Shown in pieces: positions 1 through 11,703 of a stretch of DNA of 29,836 nucleotides. Made by a program: the position numbers and the translations under genes. Numbering within the stretch: position 1 is the stretch's first letter; the number at the start of each line of letters is the position of its first letter. The notes below the pieces were generated by a model that was given only the letters and a program-made list of their open reading frames with translations, ran no database searches and was not told the origin of the DNA. Source of the DNA: Pezizomycotina sp. ARF18 (taxonomy: Eukaryota > Ascomycota); assembly GCA_002224055.1 (NCBI GenBank), contig AZLU01000174.1:60227-90062 (forward strand), read 5' to 3'.

Positions 1-575
1 AGTAAAGCTGGGCGCCGTTGACTACGTCTCATCCATACCCTGGACGACGGCTTGCCATGGCGCAGAGGACTGTAGCTGAGTAATGCATCAGTACATATTT
101 GCCCATTGACCATAATAGGTCACGTGACATTGAATTTTGATAGGCCACTTACGCTAAAAGTAAAGCGTGAACGGCTGCGACCACTTGTGCGTCGGCTCGC
201 GCCGTATCAAGTTCGATCTCTTCGTCTAGCTCTTGATGTCCTCGAATCTTTGTTTTTGCGCAAGAAGAGCAGCTTTTATGAAGAGTCTTCCTGCCTTCGA
301 ATTGAGCTCTTCGACAAAGTCCTGGCTAGCGCACCAGCTCGTCCGTCTCTATGCGTTCAAGGATTCTCGAGCCTGCGCCGTGAGCTCTTGCATTTCCGCG
401 AAACGTCGTTCAGGTCCCTGTCGCCCGAGGGACTTGCGCTTGCGCGCGCAGCGACGACCCCAGCGGTCACTTCATGCCAAAGTATCGGACTTGGCGGAGT
501 CTGAGTCCGCTTTCTCGTCGTGACGTTCATCGTCAGAAAATGGATCCGGGCTTTTCTTCGAATCTCTCTCCGTTT
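1..575 (-). CDS. Unrecognised coiled-coil-like protein, spliced, runs off the left edge
   Basis: I do not recognise this gene. On the minus strand an acidic, Ser/Asp-rich stretch (about 570-480) is followed by a Lys/Arg-rich patch. Then comes a helical, charge-patterned region (about 410-155) containing ERRFAEMQELTAQARESLNA and, after frame changes, FVEELNSKAGRLFIKAALLA and DTARADAQVVAAVHALLLA. The heptad-like spacing suggests a coiled coil. A good intron follows at 152-76 (GTAAGT...CAG, 77 nt), with a further short exon at 75-1. The start is uncertain. An ATG at 530 (reading MNVTTRKRTQTPPSP) is possible, but the acidic frame extends further upstream without a Met. At least three frame changes or in-frame stops must be bridged. 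The canonical intron and the high GC of the exon argue that it is real. A kinetochore, tethering or other helical scaffold subunit is conceivable, but nothing visible identifies it. Confidence 0.45.
119..128. promoter_or_regulatory. Perfect E-box palindrome GTCACGTGAC
   Basis: A perfect 10-bp palindrome with the CACGTG core that bHLH factors such as Cbf1 bind in fungi. It lies inside the proposed intron of the left-edge gene, so a regulatory role is only a possibility. A single 10-mer of this kind can occur by chance. Confidence 0.2.
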
Positions 576-2267
576 ACCGTTTAACTTTCACCTTGAGATG
601 TCTTTTTTTACGTTAACCGAACAATATTAAATATTCAGCAAGAGCGTTGAGACACAGCTAGCGCCTTAGCAAAAAGCTGGTTACAGTCGCAAGTTCCTCC
701 CCACGAACGGTTAACGGGATTAGAAAAAGAAATAATAATAGAATGGATATGATGTCTGAATTCAACGACACGGGGACAAAGTATATATATATATATGTAT
801 AATATAACTTGTTCTTATACGAGCAATCGTTACAATGTCTTCGAAGCCTCGCAACTCCTTTGGCACGTTGTAATCCCACCATTTCTCAGAGAAACCATTA
901 AACTTGGTAAATCTTTTTGTCCTTTTCTTGTCTTTTCGTTTAACTGCTGGTCGTCATAACCCGTCAGGGATTTTAAACTGCGAAAGAGGCACAAAAAGAG
1001 GATTACACAGGAAGGCAGATATTCAGCCCACGGACTTCTGGTGTGACGTCAATAGTCAGGCCAGGATCAGCGAAGTGTAGATAACAAAGGGAACAAAAGC
1101 AGGAGAGCCCCCGACTTCTCTCCGAGGTCAGTAAGAATACTTGACGCTCGATCACTCCTTCTGAATGTGAATGAATATATATAACACTTAGGGGTAAATA
1201 CATATAACTTAACTGGAAGTTCTGGTGAGGGCTCTAGATAGAAGCATGACATCATATTAAGCCTATCACGTCAAAAAAGGTGTCTGGCGAGTATATGAGA
1301 GACCCACCGCCACACCACAAATACGCCAAAAATGTTAAACGCTCTTACTGAGCTTATATGCTCAGAGTGACTTAGGATTACTATCACAATGGTTTATAGG
1401 TTAAGTATATATAATAGTTGGCTTAGAATGCTTAAGTTGGCTAAAGAGGCAGGATCAAGTGCTTGCCGTAGATCCCCGATCTCAAGTCGGATTCCTCGAT
1501 CAGCGCAAATGTGGAGACCCCGTCCTGAGAAGTTGCTTATTCCCTTCATGTTTACATGTTTAGTTCCCACCCATCATCTCGCATTCTCTCCGCCTACTTT
1601 GAAAAGCAAGGCAGCAAAGGCAAGGGAAATACTAATAAAAAATAGGATGACTGGGCTAAGTGGGTTAGCAAGCGGATCGCCACGAACGACTGAGAAAACA
1701 GCGCAATCCGTGAGTAATTGTTGTGAACACGCCAAGTCACGCTAAGGAGCAAAAAGGCCCTCTCCCCGGAAAACTTGGGAGCCCAATCACGCCTATAAAA
1801 GCATTGGAATAGCAGGGTAGCTAAGCGGACACTCATAATGTTCGTTGCCTGCGTGTTAATGCTTGACGCCGTTGCACAGCATGCCTGTATGTAAGCGTTG
1901 TTCCTACGGGGAGTTCATGAGATAGATCACAAGCGGTGGAAGCACTCTGGAGATAGAAGTTCTCGAATATAATGTGTGTATGTTAGAATACAATGGATTT
2001 GCTATGCTAAGCAGTAACAGAAGGCAGAAGCAGCCTGTTGGAAGGCATAAGCAAGAGAACAAAAAGAATCGCGAGTTGAATCGCGACAATAGGGATTTCT
2101 CGAAAAGAGTACTCTCGGCCGAAACGAAATAAACGAATGACGTCTAACAGTACATGAAGAAAGAGTGTGAACAGCTTGGAAAATGATTCTTAAAAGAGAA
2201 GAAAAGAGTAAAAGATGCAAACATGCCAATTTGATTTATGTGCAACTGAAATTTAATAACAACAATT
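576..2267. other. Intergenic stretch with no supportable gene
   Basis: About 1.7 kb between the left-edge gene and the 3' end of the amine oxidase. It has a short (TA)n run near 781-800 and scattered A-rich runs. Open frames of 60-118 codons occur on both strands, the longest at 1389-1745 on plus. They show no recognisable motif, biased third-position composition or intron pattern. I looked for tRNA A/B boxes and saw none. It probably holds the 5' region of the left-edge gene and the 3' UTR of the oxidase. Confidence 0.5.
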
Positions 2268-4367
2268 TTATCCTAACGGTGGATTAGTAGCGTTTGCTTC
2301 ATCGGCAACCACAGCCTCAGCAAACGGTGCCACAATCGCGATATCCTTGACTAAAGATGCTTGCTTTTCGGAAGCCATCTTTAACCATTTTTATCGCCTT
2401 CCTGTAGCATTTCAATGATCGGAGATGGGCACTCGTCAGACTCCGTTTCAACTTCTTCGTCGTCATGGCGAGCTAGGGCGGGAACGGTGCAAGAGAACTC
2501 AACGTCTCTGGACTATGAACGGAAGCATCTGGCGGAAGAAGCCCAAATTCTTTAAGCGCATCCTCCCAGCAGATTCGCCGGACCAGTACGCACCGCTGAC
2601 ACTAGCAAGTCCGAGCAGTGGCGCTGCGTGTTCGCCGGCCAACCACAGCTTTTCTTCAGGCCAGCCTCTTGCAAGACCTTGACATCATCGTCACCTTTTC
2701 TAAACCAACCTGGAAATTCGTGTAAGAGCCGTTACCAGCAAATTCGTCGTTCAGCCAGGTCGTCACTACCATAGCGCATGGAATGCAGTCGGGGTTGTTT
2801 GGCAATAGTTGGGTAACCGGGAGAAGTATGCTTGAAAAATTCTGCAATGATCCCGTCCGCTTCTGCACCGTATTTCTGCTTAAGACCGGTAATATACTCG
2901 GACATGGGCCCGTGAGTATAAAAGTAGCGTCGGGTGGTCATACGGTGCCGCCAAATGAGCAAGCGACAGGATAGAGACATTCCACCTCTGAGGATGGATT
3001 CCTTGGCATATTCAGGGCCAAGAATGAATAAAACTCGGAGTCAACTCCACTCCATTCCTCCAGAAAGCTTTTGGGAAAGAGATATAGGTCTGTTTGTTGA
3101 ATTTCAAGTTAGCACTCGAATCCAAGTAGACGCTTCGAAAGCACCATACCTTTCGAGTGAGCCGTATCCGAGAATATCCGCGCTGTCAATATTCTTTTGG
3201 GGAGTTCAGGAACGAATTGAATCCTTCTTCGCTTCAAACAACCAAGAGGGACAGCTAAAATAACACCATCTGCGGTGAATGTACCCTTCCCATCTCTCAG
3301 AGTTACCAATGCTTCTTCTCGTCTCCGTGCTCCACGCGTTCGATTTTTTCGACGGGGATTCCAAGAAAATATTTGCCCCTTCACGAACTGGCCGAGACAC
3401 AACGTCAAGGATGGAACGTATGTCGAGGACACGAAGAGATTATCTATCAGAAATGAAGTTAGCTGTCGACATGACTATATTATTATTTCTTAGAAAGAAG
3501 ACATTCTGCGAACGTACCTCCTGGATAGGTCTCTCAAGATAAAGACACTTCAGGACTGATTTTTGATATCGCAGCAACAATATCCCAAGTTCCTCACAGA
3601 GCTGCAGACATTGTACGTTCATCGCCGTCCAACATATCATTTTGCGTCCTCTCATTTACGTAGTCGTAAAAGCTCGCGCCAGTACTAATCTCATCACGGC
3701 GTATCTCTGAATGATCAATTCCTTCCTCGAACAGATCCCACATCCGAGTGGACAAGGCATCGGCTTGAGCTTGGTGTAATACGTGCCGTTGGAGTCATTA
3801 CGCTCGAGAAATGACTCTAAGTTGCAGTGAACAACAGATTTTGCCTTCTCCGCGAGATCTACGATGGGTTCCCGATGTACCATGGATCCAATTTGGCCCT
3901 AGATCAACCGGTTTTCCAAGAGCAGAAGAGGTTGCAATCTAAGAATAAGAAAGGGGAAGAAAAGCATTAGGCACAAGTTCACATGTCCAAAATTGCATAT
4001 TTTCAGCGCGGACATACCCTCCCGCCGATCTGTCTCTGGCTTCCAACACCGTAACCTCGCATCCAGCTCTGAGAAGAACATCCGCAGCTTTCAAGCCCGC
4101 CATTCCGGCCCCCGACGACGATAAATTTCGGTTTCCCTCCTTCCACCCTAGCATCCTCGTTAAGCTTGCCACCATCTTCCACAGCCCCAGAGCTCACCGA
4201 TCCATCTTGATATTCCATGCACGTAGCCTCGGGACGCATTCCTCGTTTTTTTTCTTTAATTTGTTCGAGATATTCAGGAAAGAACTCAAGCATCAGCGTC
4301 TTCCGAGACAGAATTTGCTTTGTCTCGATCTGGCAGAAGATTCCAGCTTTTTAAAGCCTTCTAGCAT
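2268..4367 (-). CDS. FAD-dependent polyamine/amine oxidase (flavin monoamine oxidase family)
   Basis: Predicted flavoenzyme oxidising polyamines or related amines to aldehyde, amine and H2O2. The Rossmann dinucleotide motif lies at about 4130-4085, followed by LLRAGCEVTVLEARDR and GGR. An intron (4017-3939, GTATGT...TTAG) separates this from GKPVDLGPNWIHGTS, the classic fungal amine-oxidase motif (about 3920-3870). A second intron is likely at 3517-3466. ADGVILAVPLGCLKRR lies near 3280. The C-terminal FAD motif AGEHAAPLLGLASVSGAYWS is at 2642-2583, and an acidic tail ends at TAA 2270-2268. Before the FAD motif there are about 80 residues, longer than in many relatives. Several frame changes interrupt it; for example, a run of five C at 4109-4113 spoils GxGxxG by one base. 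Substrate cannot be told from sequence; LSD1-like demethylase is less likely because no SWIRM or tower is visible. Confidence 0.8.
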
Positions 4368-5863
4368 GTGCTAGCAAAAGTTCCTCCGCAGTTCTTGTTC
4401 AGCAGCCTCAGTTGCTTTTTTTCGGTATGCTGGCTAGCAGAATTCGTGGGTACAAGTAGCAGTAATACTAGTTATATCTCTCTCTGAGCTCGATTGCTTC
4501 CTCTCGTGTGATATTTTGCTTCGAATTTTTCTTTTTATTTTTTCTTCTCTTTTCAGTATTCTTAACTCCTTGGTGTAATTCGATAAGGTAACTGGTTGAC
4601 TGAATATACTATCTCTTTAAAAAGCGTACTTTTACTTAGATATAGATTGGAGAGTAGATATAACTAGTTTACTTTTGCTCTTTCTGCGTTGCTGATCTTG
4701 CTGATGCTGCCGAAGAACTGCGTCCTCTTACTTGTTTTATTGCAAGCTGAGTCCTAAGGTGTTACTTAGGTAGTTCGCTTCGATCATATCTTGTGAGGAT
4801 TACGAGGTGGAAATTGTCCTGACGGTTAACTATGCCTGGCGCCTGGCGTCGGGATCCTGTTGAGGACTGCAAAACGGCAATATTTCCTTTGGATACCTTC
4901 TCCTAGAAGAAGTGCAAGAAGAAAAAGAGGGGAAAAAAAGAAAGGTAATTGAGGTTTTGATAAAATGATGCAGAGACTGCGAACTTGTCTTATCGCGGGT
5001 ATACCGTAGTATCTTTGATAATAGAAGAAGAATAAACAGAGGTGAGAGAAGATTTTCTGCTGAAGAAGTGGTGGGTGGGTAGGCCATCTTATAGACTTTC
5101 TGGGGGGCCACTCTCGGCCTTTCAACTATCTATACTTGGTATTTTTATTTATTGCTTATTGCGATCCACCACTGCCGTTTTTTGATGATAGATGGTGGCC
5201 AGTAAAGTTAAGTCGTGGTGGAAAGGGGGGAAGAAACCGAACGTTTTTAGTGTGCGGCAAAATCTAAAATAATAAGTAGTAGTAGCAGTAAGAAAGTTAG
5301 GCTAAGTAGTATTGAGGAATGCCCAGGGTGTGCACTGCCAACGCCCTGAAGAAATGAGACAGGATACGATCCGCTAATTCGGTGATTCGAAGGGTCTAAC
5401 GGAATTAAAAAAAAAAAAAAGAAAAGGACAGCTCGGAGAATATGCTCAAGATAAATGTCTGCCGATATATCAAACACGGACTATATATCTTCGTTTTCAC
5501 TTATTTTCTCATCGCAGCAGGTGGAGCTGTCTTTTGTCTTGTTCTTTTTCTATCGGAGACAGGGCGAGAAGAGGGTAGTAATTTTGAGTAGGGAGGAGAA
5601 AAATAATATATAAGGAAAGAAAAAAGTTTGGGCGGTTGGTTTTTGAATTTTTTTGGAATTTGAATATTAATGCACGACTTATAAATGTCAACTGCCGCGA
5701 CTGGCAAGGGATCCACAGTTCTGGTTGCTTTCGTGGACATATCCTGCGCTTTCTCTGCGTGTGTATATCCACTAGTTAGTACTATACCGAGAATATAAAC
5801 CACTATTCGATAGGGAATAGAGATGCCGCACAAAGCCAATCGGAAGTTTAGCCTTATCCACAC

Positions 5864-5885
5864 CTCGGCCATCGCTCGGCCATCG
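5864..5885. repeat. 11-bp tandem duplication (CTCGGCCATCG x2)
   Basis: Two perfect, adjacent copies of CTCGGCCATCG, followed by a third start CTC. It stands out as a GC-rich island in AT-rich surroundings. No function is apparent. Confidence 0.7.
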
Positions 5886-6150
5886 CTCTTCGAAGGGGGT
5901 TAGATAGGCTTTTGAGCCAACCATCCCAACTTCTACTGGCGACTGGGAGTGTTTTGGGCTGAGTCTAAATGGTATTTTGGGGGGGAGTAACTTTCAGAAA
6001 GGGGACAAAAAAAGCGAATCACTTGCCCTGGGCAATTTCCAGAACTGCTGCTGGTAGATCGGTACTTTGACTATGGCTCTCCTCGGTGTGGAATCCAGTA
6101 TATGGTCACGCTCGATGGAAGGAACAGTGGAGATCAGACCTTATGTCCTA

Positions 6151-6172
6151 TTTTTTTTTTTTTTTTTTTTTT
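6151..6172. repeat. Poly-T tract (22 nt)
   Basis: Uninterrupted T22 in the gene-poor stretch. It is one of more than a dozen A/T homopolymers of 14 nt or more in the window. Its exact length is unreliable given the indel pattern seen elsewhere. Confidence 0.8.
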
Positions 6173-7424
6173 GTTGGGGTGTGTCTCCGACAGCTTGCGT
6201 ATATGGTAAGCTAGGTTGAGGAGGGAAGGAAGGAAGGAAAGCAATAAGGATGGTATCACGAAGATATTTGAGATTGCAATCCGCCAGCATACATGGCCAT
6301 GCCTGCTTCCCATAACCTTTAACTTGCTAAGAGCGCGAAAGTAGGAGTAGAAAATTCCAAGTAGACGCAAGCTAGGAAGCATGAGAGCCAGTCAAAGATG
6401 GAGATGTCGTTTCGCGGGCGGTTTTCTTGTTGGGAAGTACTAGAGTTCAACGCGAAGCGGGGGAAAATAATTATATCGATATAAAGGACTACTGATAATA
6501 ATGCTTTTTTTTTTTTTTTTTAATACGAATTGAAACATGAAATGATCGCACTTCGAACACCATCGCACTTGCCGATTCATACTTAGGTACTTGTATGGCA
6601 AGTTGTTGTTTTGTAGAACAGCTTATTCTCTTCGATTTTAATAGCCCAAATGTAACCACTGTATATTCGTTACAATACAAGGGAACTACCTAGGTATTCA
6701 TATATAGCGACCCTGGGCTAACATCAAAACGGGACGCTGTTATTTGATACATAGCAACTACAAAGTAGGCCGTAGGTGGAATAGTCCTCTCAACGATAAG
6801 TCGCTGTCAACAAATCCATACGTAACTCGTGGATCTCGCTAAGTTCGCGCTTTACTTTAAATTGGCAGAGAGTATCTAGATTCTCACATACTCAGTATTT
6901 GTTTTTTAAATATAGGCAGTTGGCAATTGGCGTTGGGGACTCTTCGTCAATCTTATTCCTAAGTAATCTCAGAAAAAAAGAAAGAAAAAAAAACCTTTCG
7001 CCGAAATATACAATATTTGGGAAGCATTCGGAATATAGAAAAGTGAGGTCTATAGGATGAAGAAACTTGGGTTATTCTAATAGTTTACAATACTGAACAC
7101 ATATATTATTGTGCTTGCGATGTTGATGTGCCCAAAAAAAAAAAAGAAAAAAGAAAAAAAAAAAGTGTATGAGACAAACATAATAATTACCTTGAGAGGT
7201 CCTTGTCCGTTCGTTAGTAAAAGGAAAGCTCGCTGGATGTAGATGCCTCTTCGCCTACTAATTAGACGTATTTACGGTTATAAATCACGAATGTAGCGCG
7301 CGCAGGTGCATTAAGAAAACTGCAAAAGATCTAGAAAAAGAAAAAGGCTGATCTCATGATCAATAATAAGGCGCAACAAAGAATCGTATACCGATCGATA
7401 TCTGCAATCGCTAGTGGCTGGAGG

Positions 7425-7445
7425 AAAAAAAAAAAAAAAAAAAAA
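7425..7445. repeat. Poly-A tract (21 nt)
   Basis: Uninterrupted A21 in the gene-poor stretch. It follows GC-mixed sequence and is not adjacent to target-site-like duplications, so it does not look like the tail of a retroelement. Confidence 0.8.
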
Positions 7446-8064
7446 GAGAGCAGAAATAGAGACAAAAGAAAAAGGAAAGGCCCTAGCGTTCACGAATTTG
7501 CAAATGATGGCATTATACTAAATCAATAAAACCAAAATAAAAGACGATGCATGATTTACAAGTGATGTATTTTCGTAATAGTACACGAAAGAGAAACAGA
7601 CAAAACAAGAGAGAAAAAAGCACATATAATGTGAATGAACAATCGTGCTTCGTGGGTTCTTTCTCTTTGTACAGAATTTGCAGTACCAGTGCCAGCCTTC
7701 AAAGCTAGCAAGATAAACGTGCGTATAATACAACCATTAATATTAATATAGGAACTTTATTGGGAAAAGAAACATGATCTAACGTCGTTAAGGTATCATA
7801 AGAGGATTTTTTTTGTAAGAGGAACTCGGCGTAGATGGTGTGAGTTCCTCTTCAAATTTGCAGATGAAAAGACGCAGGATGGTAGTACTGTTGCATACGA
7901 AATAGAAATCAACACATATATAAGACGGGAACGTAAAAAAGGGAAGCAAGAAAAAAAAATTATCCCAACTCCTAATCGTGACAGGAAAAAAAGACCCCAT
8001 TCGTGAAGTAGTCATACAAACAAAAAAGCAGACAAAGGCACAGTTGGCCGGACGAGAAGGACTT

Positions 8065-10290
8065 TCAAATGCGAGATATAAAACAAACAGTATCTGCAAA
8101 GCAAAAAAAGCTTATAGAGCTTCCCAGGCGTTCCGCCACTATGGCTACCGACTCTCCGCTGACTTGCGGATACCACATCCTTGACACTGTTGTTCCTACG
8201 AGGGCTGCCCTGACTTTGGCTGAAGTGAGACCATTGCCGCTTTGCCCGCGTCGGAGGTGATCCCCAGCTGCTGCCTGCTGCCGAGACTTTCGATCCCGAC
8301 GCTGTGATGGTAAGCTGACGCTTCTTCTCTTGTCGCCCGTGGGGAGCGCGAAGCTCTCGCCTTCGCAGTGACCTGCAAGTGATACCCTCCTCCGAGAGAT
8401 CATCAGCGGCTATTTCGGCTTCCTTGCTAATTTCATCTTGTTTCTTCCTCCTTGCGGACGAAATGACGAGGGGACAAGTGAATCTCTGGAGGTTCTTCCT
8501 GGGCTGTCCTGGCGTGGGAACAGGCACAAACTGTGGCCTCCGCTATCCTTCGATGGCGAAGCATCGTTGTGTGTAATTTCACCGAGCACCGGACGCCTCG
8601 AGGTGGCGTTCTTAGATTGCCAAGCCGAGAGTCTTGGATTTCTTCGTTGGAGTGGTCTGGAGGTTCTGTAGTAGTGCAGCTGGTTGAGCAACGACTCCCG
8701 CTCCTGCGTACCTATCATGTTGCCACCGCACGGATATCGTTCTGATGAAGATGGAGCCAATGCTGCTGAGGACCTACAACCATACCGGGTCGTTGGAAGC
8801 GCATGTAGGCAATTACTTCGTTCGCGGAGAAACGTACGCGGTAGATCAGGTAGGCACCAATCAAACATCCTGTTCGGCAAGCCCAGCCTTGCAATGGACT
8901 GCTATTTTCTTCTTCTTCACTGTTATGATTCGTGGGGCCAGGCGGATAAACTTTCGGAGGAGCTTCAGCGGGGGAACTGTGCCGTCCTCGAAGATCATAT
9001 CCATGTGAGTAATACCAAGCGCTGAAAAGTACTTGGCCGGATATAAATGCGAATTCAGACGAACGACAAGGCCGACGTCCTTCATCACGAAATGCTCAAG
9101 CACGTTGTTGAATGCCGTCGGTAACTTGGCATTATGGATTTGTGACAGAGACCTTGGGAATCCACCTTCGGGACGTATTGCTCAGGTATTCTTCCGTATA
9201 CTGCAGCTGAACAGCATTCTTATCTTCGGATCGGTGGAGGCGGGATAGGTAGATTGGAGAAGCGAACGCGACGAAGTCTGGTGAGATCCAGTTGAAGTCT
9301 CCCTGATCTACTCGCTCATACAGTTCATATCTGATTATTGCGAACCGAAGTTAGCTCTAATTTTCTCTCCCTTCTTCTTTCCTATCTCAAGTAGAGAATA
9401 TATTATATAGATATTCGAAATGGTAGGCAGGAGCAAACTCACTCATCGATCTCGAACTCTCTGAAATCGAAGAGACCCTTTTCCTTTGCTCTCCAAACAC
9501 CATACGCGATATCCTGGATCGTAATCATGAAATCGGCTTTGCTGTATCCTGCATCTCGGAATGGCATGAGAGGAGGGTCTATCTGGGCGATAGGCGCAAG
9601 AGCGAGATGGGGAGACCAGGATTGCACAAGTATCTAACCCACGGACAAAGCTGTCAGTTTTCGCAGTTCTTAAACCCGCACAAATCAAACGGGCAAAGGA
9701 ATATTTGGACATACCATATAGCATGACAACAGACAAGCGGCGTTTGATCTACTCCTCGGGTCTGTTCGGCTGTAAAAGACAACAGGACGTCCGTGAACTT
9801 CATTTTCCTTTAGCAGATCGTGAAAGACAGCAGGAAAATCTGTAGATATGTCCGATATGAAAAGGACGAAGTCATGAAAGAAACGGTTGTAGTAAAATTC
9901 GTCGTCGACAGTGAAATAGATTGGCGAGCCTTGTTCCTTTTGGGATGCCGTGGAGGCGAGAGAGGAGGTAGACTTGTGAGACTTGGTAAGCCTCTTCGGT
10001 GGGATTTCTTTTCCTTCTTCGCAAATGGGAAGGGCGTTGAGTCGTCGGGTTTCTCAGAGTACGCTCCAAGGTAGAGGCGACCTTAAGTCACAATTGGGTC
10101 AGTAAGGAAAGTTACATGGTAAATTCTCGATACGTCGCTCCCTCTGCATCCCTCGAGTATTTAGGGGAGCTTTGGTAAAAGCATGAAAGGAAAGGTTGTC
10201 TTTAGTACCTGGCATATACTCAACTACCAGCCCGTCGCAAGATAAGACTGGAGGAGCAGGTGGCCGAACGGGAACTGGGCAGTCCGTCAT
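8065..10290 (-). CDS. CDC14: CDC14-type dual-specificity protein phosphatase
   Basis: Cdc14 phosphatases reverse Cdk phosphorylation at mitotic exit, and act in cytokinesis, septation and conidiation in moulds. The start is ATG 10290 (MTDCPVPVRPPAPPVLSCDG). Intron 1 spans 10208-10082 and joins VVEYMPG to RLYLGAYSEKPDD. Intron 2 is at 9714-9634 and intron 3 at 9442-9331 (GTGAGT...CAG). The N-terminal DSPn-like domain shows IDPPLMPFRDAGYSKADF and GLFDFREFEIDEYELYERV. The catalytic domain shows KDVGLVVRLNSHLYPAKYF, GITHMDMIFEDGTVPP and the P-loop HCKAGL near 8890, where one missing G turns GRTG out of frame. The PGM..GPQQHW-type sequence follows in shifted frames. A basic, Ser/Arg-rich tail continues to about 8.1 kb. 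The true stop cannot be fixed, since all three frames have stops between 8012 and 8114. Multiple indels; otherwise a normal full-length member. Confidence 0.9.
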
Positions 10291-10780
10291 GGCTTCGTTG
10301 GGGTCTCGTTGGCAGCCGTGGTAGCATTGCGAAAGAGAATACCTGCGCTATGTACAAGCTGTCGTATAATTCTCCTTTCGGTTTTTAGCGGGTGTAGGTG
10401 TGTTTGTTTTTTCTAGTGTGACTGTAGAGCTTCACTGAGTTTTTCTCCCTCTGTGAGTGAACAGAGGCAGGAGATGGGTAATAATCAAACAAGCACTATA
10501 TTCCAGTATAGCTGCAACACTTTGTTCTCAACAGGAACGACTGAGAGAAAGAGAGTAGTAATATATATTAGTTATTGTTTTTTATCCTCCCAAGGAGATA
10601 CAAAAGAACGGAAGTAACCAAATGTCGATGTCGTGTGATAAGTTAGTAGAAGAGAGGGATAGGTAAGAAGGATCAACAACAACAAATGATATAAGAGAGA
10701 GAAAGAGAGAAAGGAGGAAGAAGAAGAAATGTAAAAGGGGAAGTGGCCAAATGATTTATTTATCATAAGTATCGTATAGT

Positions 10781-11100
10781 TTGTTGTTATGGCTCGTTTT
10801 GTTGTTGTGGTTATTTTATTTATTATTTATTTTTATTATTGTATTTTATTTATTTATTTATTTATTTTTTATATTTTTTTTATTTCATTTTTTATTATTG
10901 TTCATTTATTTATTTTGGTGGTTGGGGAGGTTGTTTTTTTATTTTTATCTTTATTTTATCTTTATTTTATTTTTTTTTTATTTTTTTATTTATTTTGGTG
11001 GTTGGGGAGGTTGTTTTTTTATTTTATCTTTATTTTTATCTTTATTTTTATTTTTATTTTTATTTTTTTATTTTTATTTTTATTTTTTATTTTATTTTAT
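10781..11100. repeat. T-rich low-complexity block with an embedded 80-bp direct repeat
   Basis: A block dominated by TTTATT and TTTTTATT units. Within it a non-simple segment, beginning TTTATTTATTTTGGTG and continuing GTTGGGGAGG then T7, occurs at about 10905 and again at about 10985, a period of 80 bp. The GC-containing core is identical in both copies, so this is a true local duplication rather than chance similarity of T-rich DNA. Confidence 0.75.
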
Positions 11101-11319
11101 ATTGCTACTCTCTTCCCCTCTCTCTGTCTCTCTCTCTTTTCGGTTTGGACTGGTTGCTGTTTTGATTTCCGTGGTTGTTGTTATTATTGATTGTGGTGTG
11201 TCGTCTTGCCCCTACCGTATACAGCAAATTATTATTGTCATTTACTTCTATTGTATTTTTTTTTATTTGTTTTGGGCCTTCTGAATATGGTTAACAAATT
11301 TTAATAACCACCTCTTGGG

Positions 11320-11343
11320 AAAAAAAAAAAAAAAAAAAAAAAA
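11320..11343. repeat. Poly-A tract (24 nt)
   Basis: Uninterrupted A24, followed shortly by a run of AAT and AAC trinucleotides (11369-11427). It is part of the low-complexity section between CDC14 and the hydrolase. Confidence 0.8.
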
Positions 11344-11703
11344 CCTTCACACGAAATTGACGATGGCAATAATAATAATACAACAGTAACAACAACAACG
11401 ATAATAATAATAAATAATAATAATAAACCAATTGATTAAGTAGTACTAAATAATTAACTCCACAGTTTTTGACATCGTGCACCGGAGCTTGCTTACTTGG
11501 GCATGTTTAGATAACACATTTAGAGCTTCGCTTCATGTTGAGACAGTGTGAAGCACCGTAGACTGAAGCTTCGAAGCATCTCATCCTCCCCCGCGAAAAA
11601 TAGTGAAACTACTACTCACCAGGAATGAGCGTAGTTGTAACAGAAACTCACAGTTTCCTCTCTGTCCACTGAAACGGCTATCGTAAAATTACTTCCAATC
11701 CAC

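Larger units (their letters stand above)
4368..8064. other. Long gene-poor, AT-rich stretch
   Basis: About 3.7 kb between two minus-strand genes with no recognisable coding signal. It contains long homopolymers (A at 5407-5420, T at 6151-6172, T at 6505-6521, A at 7425-7445), many shorter A runs and an 11-bp tandem duplication at 5864-5885. The longest frame (5872-5501, minus, 123 codons) has a hydrophobic segment but a low-complexity remainder and no known motif, so I do not call it. The part next to 4368 presumably carries the oxidase promoter, and that next to 8064 the CDC14 3' UTR. A small gene hidden by indels cannot be excluded. Confidence 0.5.

Noticed and set aside
106-504. A 132-codon plus-strand frame at the left edge
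   Set aside because: It is antisense to the minus-strand coiled-coil-like gene, whose canonical intron and helical pattern are better evidence.
1389-1745. A 118-codon plus-strand frame
   Set aside because: No recognisable motif or intron signals; base composition is like the flanks.
5501-5872. A 123-codon minus-strand frame with a hydrophobic N-terminal segment
   Set aside because: The remainder is low complexity, there is no family motif, and composition matches the non-coding surroundings.
7425-7445. Poly-A tract as the tail of a LINE or processed pseudogene
   Set aside because: No reverse transcriptase, gene-like or target-site-duplicated sequence lies next to it.
10781-11284. A 167-codon plus-strand frame rich in Phe, Leu and Tyr that looks like a membrane protein
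   Set aside because: It is a direct product of TTTATT-type repeats; all three plus frames give similar Phe/Leu/Tyr strings, and no domain is visible.
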